Source of the DNA: Amphibalanus amphitrite
Lineage: Eukaryota > Arthropoda > Thecostraca > Balanomorpha > Balanidae
Assembly (NCBI RefSeq): GCF_019059575.1
Contig: NW_024881972.1
Span: 124,001 to 188,000, forward strand
Length of the DNA: 64,000 nucleotides
Direction: 5' to 3'
The notes beneath the pieces were generated by a model. It made no database searches, was not told the DNA's origin, and saw nothing but the letters and a program-made list of their open reading frames with translations. Numbering within the stretch: position 1 is the stretch's first letter; the number at the start of each line of letters is the position of its first letter. Below, one piece after another: positions 55,807 through 64,000 of the stretch. The translations under genes were made by a program, and so were the position numbers.

Positions 55807-55960
55807 GGACGACGGTGAAAACAGGGCGCCTGGGGCGATTTGATCAAGGTTCGTGAAATTCACACGTGACGTTTAGCATGTAGAACGCCCACAGAGGGGG
55901 AGAAGTTCCAAATGTCACGTGACTATTATGCCCTCCGGCGCCCTGTTTTCACCGGCGTCC
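55807..55960. mobile_element. 154-bp MITE with 24-bp TIRs and 8-bp TSD, in the promoter
   Basis: Left TIR 55807-55830 (GGACGACGGTGAAAACAGGG then CGCC) and right TIR 55937-55960 are inverted with one mismatch (A against C at the sixth base). The direct repeat CGGGTTGG abuts both ends (55799-55806 and 55961-55968). An 8-bp duplication fits hAT or Merlin elements. It lies about 490-640 bp upstream of the long-form ATG. Confidence 0.92.
55914..55923. promoter_or_regulatory. GTCACGTGAC, CLEAR/E-box-type palindrome
   Basis: Exact match to the CLEAR consensus bound by TFEB/MITF-type bHLH-zip factors, inside the promoter MITE. A second CACGTG lies at 55863-55868 in the context CACACGTGACG. Use in this organism is unproven. 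Confidence 0.5.
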
Positions 55961-58900
55961 CGGGTTGGGCTGGCTGGGACTACAGGCGATACCTGGGTCG
56001 GCCGCCAGGCGGCGGTAGACGCCGGACGGAACCGGCCGGCCAGACGGTTCTGTCGCGATTCAGCACGGCTGGCTGGCACTGATACCGGTCTTCCGGAACG
56101 GCGCGGGGAGGGGAGGAAAGGGGCCGGACCGGAACGAAACCCTCACACCGCCTCCTGACGAACTACAGACTGAACACAGACTGGCACCGGTGGGCTACCA
56201 CCGCCGGCACCGCCCGTCTCACGTCGACTCCAAGGGGCGACGCGTCGACGACACGCCGTATTGACCAGCGCCGTTCTGGACAGCCGTGCAACAGCAGCTT
56301 AACGGTTCAGAGGCTCAGTAGCGCACCACTGGCGCTTCGTGTAAGAACGGATCAGTAGCCGAGGGGCGGAGCCAAACAACGCTCCCTAGGCACAACAGGC
56401 GGCGATGTGATAAGGTCATGCAGTTCTCGTAAAAAAAGCTGAATCGGTTGGGACTGTACTACGTTTAGAACAGCCCATACTCCATGGGTTTACATCCACA
56501 AAATGTGCATAGGGAACTGGGAAACAATTTCTTTTAATACGAAAAAGTCACAACCGGGTAAAAATTCAGCTCAGGTAATAAAGGTAGGTAAGTAGGATCC
56601 TTCTTATTCAGCCTAGTAAAACCTGCTCTATATATAAAACATTATATCATGTCCCTAGGATCTATCACCAGGCAAAATGTCGCAAGCTCTTTTTTCCAGA
56701 AACTTGTCCAGCCAAGTAAGGAGGACGCATTATTGCCAGAGAGCAGTTCCAAGGTACTGGCAAATACGTGAATATACACAGCCGCTCGGGTACACAGAAC
56801 AGCTAAACGGAAAGCGCCCCTTTACTGTGTTACAGATGTTCTATAGGATAGTGGAGATTTCTCATAATGACTACTCATACCCATTGCTCACATAGATCCA
56901 GCTTCATGTACACTATTACAAATCGCAAATGCAAAATTGTTCTGCTGTTCTTACCGCGTGTTCACAGCGTGTTTTAGGACGCGCGTAATAGCATATGTTA
57001 TGCTATCTCCGTGAAGCAGAGCGAACTTTGAGCGAAAACACAAGCCTGTTGCATTTGTCGAGCCCGCCGAGAAACAGTCTCACGAATGGTCGTCTCATTC
57101 CACACACACACACACATCCATGTTCGACAACAGAGCGACGCGGCGCTCAGTCGCCAGATGAGATTACGGCTACGGTATGTAGCCAAATACGCTGTTCGCT
57201 AACAAACCAACACACTGGAAGGACGAGGCTCAAATAAGCGCTAATTCGGAAGGAATGCAAGACGTTTATGCCAGGGTCCATGAGGGTGTTTTGTACGTAC
57301 ATACAAAAAGACCTTGCCTTCATTTGAGCCTTTGCGGTAATAGTTAGTAAACCACTTCCTTCCCAATAAGGATGGTTGCTGGTAAGCCTTGCATACGCCT
57401 CAAGGGCTGATGCATTACGTTTGCTGTCATGACTTGAGACCGACGCCAAAGCTTTTGCCAACACGGCCCACGCTTGACTCCCGAATATACCGAGTAAGGA
57501 CCGAACCGTGTTCTTCAGTCGAGGAGTCACTCACGGTACCGCAGTCAACCATATAAATGCACCGACGGGTTAAATACGGGCTTATACGGACTAAGCTGGC
57601 AGGCAGGAACATGAGTCATGGCTATGGTGTCCTAGAAATGCACTTCTAGTTCTTTGGGACATGTCAGTAGACTCTTTAGTGCCCTGAGTAGAACATACCA
57701 GAATTACAGTAAACATCTCTAACCGTTCATGCTGACTTGATCCGAAACGTTTTCATGCTTGAAGAGTGATGGCATATGCAGCTAAATATTTGCCTTTTTG
57801 GGTAAGTAACTGCACATGCATAGCATTCCTATGAAAGGTCAGTAACAACGAGACGATTACGACACAAGTTTCGTTTAAACGTACGTTTCTGCTCACGCTG
57901 TTCTCACATCACTGGACGTGGAACCATCCCGTTCTCTATCGTAAAAACAAGCGGCAGCAGCCGGTGAAAACATTCACTGAGAATGTCAACAAGCGGGTAG
58001 CAGGGCCATGTGGAGGGAAAGTAAAAGTGAGAGAAAGTGATGTGACTCTTGTGTCAAGGTCACTAAGACTGGACCCGGCGCCCCGTCGTGTTGACAGTGG
58101 AGAAAGATATCATAATTAAATCGGAATTACCAAGCGCGCAATGATTATCATGAATGATAGTGCGCGTAGTGCGCCACATGCATGTGATGTTTCTGGTTGT
58201 GACGGAGGATACTGGTACACCAAATCGGAAAACTGCTGTTCAATGGGGCGGAATCGATAGGCAAAAGGACAAAGTAGAGGGTATGTAGTAGCACTAGCGA
58301 TCCATCCATTCATTCTTCCCGTTAACTACTGACAGTGATGTGGTTACAATGAGGATGCAGAGCTACCGTATATGAGAAACCCAATTGAGCGAAAAATTGG
58401 CGATGCAATCTTGGCAAATATGTCAGCAGACTGCCCACTTCGCTCGCTCAAATCAGGCCAGAACAGCCCATTCAGAAAGACAGCAACTCGCCAAGCCACA
58501 ACCAGTTCTACCAAAGCATCTAAATCACATCAGCATCCCATCCTGCTGGTTGGATCACTCTGATGGTGCTCTTTAGAATGAAAACCGACAGGCTAAAAGC
58601 CAATAAAACATGCTTCAAACCAGCATGAAAGAACGCAATGTTGCGGAAGCACCACAAGTATAGAATCAGAGTTTATCATCAATCGGCTGGACAGTATCGA
58701 ATCCCACCAACGCGAACAAGATACACTTCCATAGTCTTCCACCTGAAGACACCACAGACACCACTCAATCAATTGGCCATAGGCCGCCGTTCCGCCCGGA
58801 GGCTCAGTCTCCCCCGGGACGGCGGACGTCGTCCCACACGCTACCACCGTCATGGCGACAATCAATATAGCCCTGGACGTTCATTATTGGGCCGAGGTCG

Positions 58901-59911
58901 GGAGCCGGAAGGTCGGGAGACGGCAAGGCTCTGTCCCACCACGCTCTCCTTCAGACAGGGCCGGTCAGAAGACTCCTGCTCTCCAGTCGCACCAGGGCCG
59001 CGGAAGTAAGTGTCTCCTTAGGAGTCACGCTGACTCTTATGTCCTACCAGAGCCGGGACCGGTAGGGAGACAGGAAACTATTCCGTCCCAACAGGGACGC
59101 GGCCCATCTGTCCCCACCACGGGATAGGCATTGGAGATGCTGCCTCGGGGCCACTCGATCTGTCTCCATCAGAGACGGCAACAGGTGGACCGGCGGCGGC
59201 GGCGACGGCGGTCGAGGCCTCTCCGAATAGAGTACGTCACCGGTCGGAGACGATACATGAGGTGCACTGGTCCTTGGAAGCGACACGGGAGTTCACTGGC
59301 TGATGGAGGCGACACTGCAATACCTACATCCGTCAGAGACGGTACGTGTGGTCCATCGAGCGTCAGAGCTGATGCAAGGACTAGCTATGTGCATTGCGGA
59401 TAACTGGGAAACCGATACCAAACCAAATACTAACAAAAGCCATGGGAAAGTGCCAAATACCGAGCCACACGCGGTCACATTCACAAGCGAGATTCCTATG
59501 TATCTCTCACACAATTGCAAGCGCCGACTGGCATCAGAAAGAGTCTTCCGCAATGTTCGGAGTTGTCAATTAGTTGGTATGCAGTGGAGCTCGACCCACT
59601 TGATCGAGAAGAATAAAAAGCGGAAAAACTATGCTGAAAAGTAACTTTCCTGTCATACCGTCAATTGCAAGATGAAAGCTCACAACCAGATTATCCAGCC
59701 CAGTACCAATTACAAAAGGCACGATCTCATGGGACTGAATTTCCCTAAACTGCGTGGTGGTTCATCAGCGTATCAATTCGGTATTTTTAATCACCTATTT
59801 ATTACTAATGTATATCAAATGATGATTGAAATTGGCGGCCGGCTCTGATGTTCATGTGTGACGGACTGGTGACGAGGAACAGGCGTTATCTGATGACGGA
59901 TGCCTTCCTTA

Positions 59912-61248
59912 GGGGAAGTTGGGGGAACGCCGAATACTTTTTTTCTGACGCTCGTAGCACGCAAGGTAGACAACATAAGCTATTCTTGTTGGCGTCATTC
60001 GAGAGGCCAGTCTTTTGCCTTTCAAACATACCAGGCGCATTTGATGAATTCGCATACCGTTAAGCGCACAAACTAAAAATATCAAAGAAGTGACTTTTTC
60101 GGCGTTGCCCCGGACTGCGGGGAAAGCCGAAAATGGGAGAAATGATCTACGGGGAATGCCGACATTGATGTTTTGCCACTTTATCTCAAACTTTATCCAG
60201 AATTTATCAAAGCTGACACGCGTTTTAAGAGCTTGAGGACGCTTGGTGCACACTGGAAGTTATAATTGTGTGATATAATAAGAAAATGGCAGGTAAATAA
60301 TTCCTTATAGGTAACAGACCGTTGTGTCGGTTGAAAGTGTAATTTGTGTGACTAAAAATTCGCGTTGCTATTCTACAGCAGTAAAGTCCACGTAGCGTGC
60401 TTTAGCGTGCGTAATTGCACGTTTTCGGCATTACCCCAGCCAGCCATACTTTCATTTGCAGGCCCATAACTTTTCAACGTGCCGTATAAATTTCAAATAG
60501 GCAGCACACTTATGCAAAGACATGCTGAAGATTACTTGACCGAATTGGCCAGACAAACGGTAGCATAATGAGTAAGAAATGCAGCTTCAAAGGCGCATGT
60601 AGTACAAGGAACGCGTACCTTGAAAACGCTCTAGGCGCCCTCACAGCCGAAGTATTCCGAATGACGACTCGTAACAAACATGCGATAATTGTAGTCACTT
60701 AAAGGAAACAGTCCACTTTCCTGAAATCAGTATTTTGCTATTGATTTATGATTTTTTATGCTCAAAATAATCATGAAATAAAATAAAACCTTTTTGTAAA
60801 AACAATTATTTTCTTTATTTTAATATAGGGCGAACTATATTCTATGTAAAATAATGTTTCACGCGGAAGCTTATTACGCATTGACCAATCATATTGCGTA
60901 GCTCAAACCTACGAATACTGCATTGGCTGTAAGCAGCACGCTGATTGGCTGACGATGACGTGGCTGCATTCCTGTGCAAGGCACGCATTCCTCTACAAGG
61001 CACTCTTTTCGGAACGAGAAATGGAATTTCTTCGTCTAGGGTGATCGTTGAGCCGTAAAAGCTCCTGATTTGTGCTAGTCTCAGCTCAAGCTACGAAACT
61101 GCTATTCCAGCTCAAAACCCCATGTTAAAAGTGAACTATTTCCTTTAAGCTTCAGAGCACCACTGACAGGTGGCATCCATGTCTTACGGTTTTCGAAATA
61201 TCTCGAATTTCGGCTTTGCCGCAACTCCGGCATTGCCCCAACTTCCCC
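59912..61248. mobile_element. 1.3-kb MITE with TA duplication, GGGGAAGTTGGGG ends
   Basis: Inverted ends GGGGAAGTTGGGG(G/C)AA(C/T)GCCG, flanked by TA at 59910-59911 and 61249-61250. A second element is inserted in it. The terminal GGGGA and TA duplication resemble the element at 10957-11978, so the two may belong to one superfamily. No transposase frame. Confidence 0.88.
60703..61144. mobile_element. 442-bp TTAA MITE nested in the TA MITE
   Basis: Inverted ends AGGAAA(C/T)AGT(C/T)CACTTT, flanked by TTAA at 60699-60702 and 61145-61148. The right end matches the remnant at 11504 and resembles the end of the 36.8-kb element. Confidence 0.88.
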
Positions 61249-62411
61249 TATTGATGAGCTGAGAGTGACTGCTGACGGCTGGCTGCAGACAGCGATGACG
61301 CTGTGCAGTGTTTACAAAAACTGTCGATGGGAGGGAGTTTGCAGGCAGCTCATGTCGGGAGTATGTAGTGACGTCCCAGATGCTGCTAATGCCGGGGGAT
61401 GAGATGTTTGAACAAGGATCGGGTTGGCAGCATCTGGTCGGGTCATCTGCGGGCGTCTGTGGCATTGACAGCTTTACATTTCATGGAGGAAGAATGATAT
61501 GCACGAAATAGTTATAAACACTCGCAGTAGTGCTGAAAATCTCAGTTTTTAAAATGTTAACAAAGTTGGTATTTGATGTTATTTATACGCGTTTTTTACG
61601 GTGGTCCTCGGAAATCCAATTTCAACCACCTCTCAAGTAGCGCGTAGTGGCTTACGAGCAGCCTGTAAAAAGACACCTGACAAACGTGTTCACTGCCGAT
61701 TCGCTCCTGATAAAATTAGCACATGTGCTGATAATTACCCAAGTGTGCTGTGCCGCTAGCCACCTTCAGTGTGAACGCTGCCTTACACTCCTTACTAGTT
61801 ACCACCCACCTGTCAGGGCCGTGGACCGTCGCCTGCCTCCCGCGGCACACAGGTACGGTCCGCTAAAGGTCAGGTCATACACACATACACACAGCCTCTG
61901 ATTAGGGTCGGCCCGTGTGGATCAATCCCCGTGTGATGCCGATGAGGACCACGCTTTATGACGCTGCAACAGCGGCCCTACCACAGGCCAGCCGGATCAA
62001 TCCGGTCCAATCAGGCTAAGGGCCATTCATAGTCGAAATATCCCGATCAGCCAATGTTTGGAGCGACCACAGCATCTGATTGTGGTCTGCCGAAGCCTCG
62101 GGCTCCAGCCTCCACTTATACTGGTAGAAGTAAGGGATGCATTGCCATGTAGTGGTTTCCGTTTGTAGAGTAACGCCTAGGGCGTCGCATACCGTCCCAG
62201 CAATAGGCAAGTACAAAAATACTTGTCATTTCTCGTTAGATACAATTAGACACGAACCAGGTAGAGCTGATGTCACACAAGCCATTTGAAACGTTTCTGA
62301 GAAATGAGCTTCGACGAGGAAAAAAACACCGAACATATTGCTACTTCGGGAGAGGCGTTAGCCTACCACACAGACTCTTAGAACTAAGATTACATCGTTT
62401 CGGGTACTCAC

Positions 62412-62448
62412 CGGCCACGGCCGTTTTGGACCTGGCGCCGAACACCAT
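62412..62448 (-). CDS. ATP8B: Alternative exon 1 (short form): 12-codon N-terminus
   Basis: Reads MVFGARSKTAVA plus one base, with a strong start context (GACGCC ATG G) and the consensus donor GTGAGT at 62411-62406. It ends in phase 1 exactly like the 55.3-kb exon 1, so it can join exon 2 through a GAA codon without changing the frame. The short form would have about 1216 residues. Its N-terminus resembles the short arm of human ATP8B2, which runs almost directly into the conserved RANDxEYN segment. It lies in a GC-rich island about 7.1 kb upstream of the long-form exon. Not proven without transcripts, but start context, donor, phase and island all agree. Confidence 0.72.
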
Positions 62449-62700
62449 GGCGTCAGGGCGGGGGCGGCGGCGGGGGCGGCGGCGGCGACCGGATCAGCTG
62501 ACTGCGCCTGGCGGGCCGCGCATCGCCGCTGGACCGGTCATGGTGCCGCGACCGCCGGCCACCGCTCGGTTGGGCCTCCACCTGCCAGAGACAGAGAGGT
62601 CGGGCAGTGAGACACCGAGGGAACAATGGACAAAACTCACTTAACAGTGAAGCTGACTCTACCTTGAACTGGCGCAGACGATCATGCACAGGCAATGTTT
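62449..62700 (-). promoter_or_regulatory. GC-rich promoter and 5' UTR of the short isoform
   Basis: Directly upstream of the short-form ATG is a (GGC)n-like run at 62456-62490 and CpG-rich sequence to about 62640. The transcript leader would be very CCG-rich. The exact start site cannot be read. Confidence 0.5.
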
Positions 62701-62906
62701 GCAGTTCGGTCGATACCTTTAAAATCAAGAAAGACGCATGGCTATGATGATAAGCAAAGATAATCGTCCAGCAGAGCGGGATAAGTAAAGCAGACATGAG
62801 ACAGGGGTGAAACTGGCGACTGAAAATCCCAAGATAATACGACCTATGCATTCTATATCCACTTCAGCTCACTTCAGGTACCTAAACGACAGTCGACTGA
62901 CCGGAC

Positions 62907-62914
62907 TATAAATA
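62907..62914 (+). promoter_or_regulatory. TATAAATA box, plus-strand oriented, possible divergent promoter
   Basis: TATAAATAGG followed by GC-richer sequence from about 62940. It could start a divergent plus-strand transcript about 450 bp from the short-form exon. No coding exon could be supported downstream, only an open frame of about 27 codons from 63041. Confidence 0.25.
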
Positions 62915-62949
62915 GGCTCCAAAACACGACTTGTTCTCTGTCGGTCGAG

Positions 62950-64000
62950 CCGGAGCTATCCAACAGCACCACGACCTCAACACCCTCGGCCGGACACCTA
63001 TCGCCACCAACTGCCGCCGGCCCGACACCAGCCCGCTGACAATGACAACTGTCCGCAGCTGGTGCCTAGAGCCCGGCGAACGGGTACAGACACCTGTGCT
63101 GGCGCGTCATACCACCGGCCATTGACGGTCACACGGTGGTGAGCGATGACGCACTGACGCACACAATGGGTGTGTAATGTGCAGTGTGTACCGCGCCCAT
63201 GGCGATGCTTCAAATGACGAGGTGAAAAGGGTAGCTGTGTGTACTGTGGAATTATCATTGTCGAGCTATGTAAGCATAATAAGTGTTCTTTGGAGAAATA
63301 TAAACAGATCGATTAACGTTTCCAATGCACTTCTACTGCCAGTGACTGGTAATACAACAATATTGAAAAGACGCCTAAATGAATGACCTTTCGTATTGAC
63401 CTTGTTAATGGCTAAAAATACATTTTGTTTACAGTCGCAAGTACCAGTTGGGAGATAATGCAAAGCGGGGCAGCATACTCAGTCGTAAGAAAACAAAATG
63501 GTCAACTCCAATTGATTTGGAGGGCAAATGAGGACAACTTCGTCACTACCCTAAGAATGCGGTCATACAAAAGTGGGAGATCACAGTGTGGTCGTTATTC
63601 ACCTCAACGCCGTTACTCAGCTCCTAAGATCGATGCTTTCGGCCATTCACTTGTTATCGCACGCCATGTAATAAAAATAAAAGCCCTGCCAAAGGCGGAC
63701 ACAAAGCAGACAAAGACAAGAGCCGGCGAAACATAAAGCTCAAACGACGTAAAAATTGGACGATACAAAAATGCACTTCAATAACGGCCTCCATGTCGCT
63801 CAGCCAACTAAACGAGCACATTCGAATTATTTTGCTAATCAATAAGCAAAGCAGCCAGGAATAAAAGTAAATACCCGCGCCGACCAGGTAAGCATACCTG
63901 CACACTTAGGATATGGCGGTTTTGGCCGGATAAAACTACCGGTATGGTGATATCAACCATCTTGTAATGTTTGTCCAAGGCAATACATTTCCGTCCGCTA
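62950..64000. other. Right edge, no gene supported
   Basis: GC-richer to about 63200, then AT-rich. No domain, repeat family or RNA gene recognised. Confidence 0.5.

Larger units (their letters stand above)
55321..56300 (-). promoter_or_regulatory. GC/CpG-rich promoter region of the long isoform
   Basis: The GC- and CpG-dense stretch runs from about 54700 across exon 1 to about 56250. No TATA box was seen near a plausible start. It contains the 154-bp MITE and a GTCACGTGAC palindrome. Extent judged by eye. Confidence 0.6.
56300..62411 (-). other. First intron of the short isoform (upstream of the long-form promoter)
   Basis: 6.1 kb, mainly AT-rich. Includes a GC-richer, loosely repetitive stretch at about 58780-59340 (recurring GAGACGG and GGGAC words) and two nested MITEs at 59912-61248. 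No exon recognised. Confidence 0.65.

Noticed and set aside
55524-55863. Arg/Ala/Pro-rich open frames upstream of exon 1 on both strands
   Set aside because: An in-frame TAG 15 bases before the long-form ATG ends any N-terminal extension; the frames reflect CpG-island composition.
1-64000. tRNA, rRNA or snRNA genes
   Set aside because: No stretch with convincing A/B boxes plus a cloverleaf, and no rRNA or snRNA core sequence, was found by eye. A covariance-model scan was not possible here.

Overview
The window is eukaryotic and is almost entirely one split gene on the minus strand: a class-1 P4-ATPase (phospholipid flippase) of the ATP8B family. All splice junctions were placed by eye with GT-AG borders and matching phase. 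The long form has 20 exons from the ATG at 55320 to the stop at 4182-4184 and encodes about 1282 residues. A second first exon at 62412-62448 gives a form of about 1216 residues, close to human ATP8B2/ATP8B4. The organism looks like an invertebrate animal. A crustacean-like arthropod is my guess, resting weakly on the L2/CR1-type LINE and the dense MITEs and minisatellites.

Layout: 1-447 no gene supported; 448-2208 a foldback element; 2209-4181 3' flank. Exons 20 to 1 then run at increasing coordinates. The exon for M6, the cytosolic M6-M7 loop and M7 is present twice (18b at 6291-6516, 18a at 6904-7129). Both copies are 226 nt with the same phases, so a functional mRNA must use exactly one. 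55321-56300 is the GC-rich promoter of the long form, with a 154-bp MITE inside it. 56300-62411 is intron of the short form, with two nested MITEs. 62412-62448 is the short-form first exon in its own GC-rich promoter.

The introns hold several short DNA transposons with clear terminal inverted repeats (TIRs) and target-site duplications (TSDs): four with TTAA, two with TA, one with 4 bp and one with 8 bp. They also hold a 5'-truncated L2/CR1-like LINE (about 33050-34730, antisense to the gene), two near-perfect palindromes, minisatellites and long (TC)n tracts next to splice donors.

The product should be a ten-helix membrane pump that works with a CDC50-type beta subunit and flips phospholipid to the cytosolic leaflet. 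The sequence points to control by alternative promoters, which change the cytosolic N-terminus, and by the paired exons, which change the M6-M7 region. No second protein-coding gene, tRNA, rRNA or CRISPR array could be supported.
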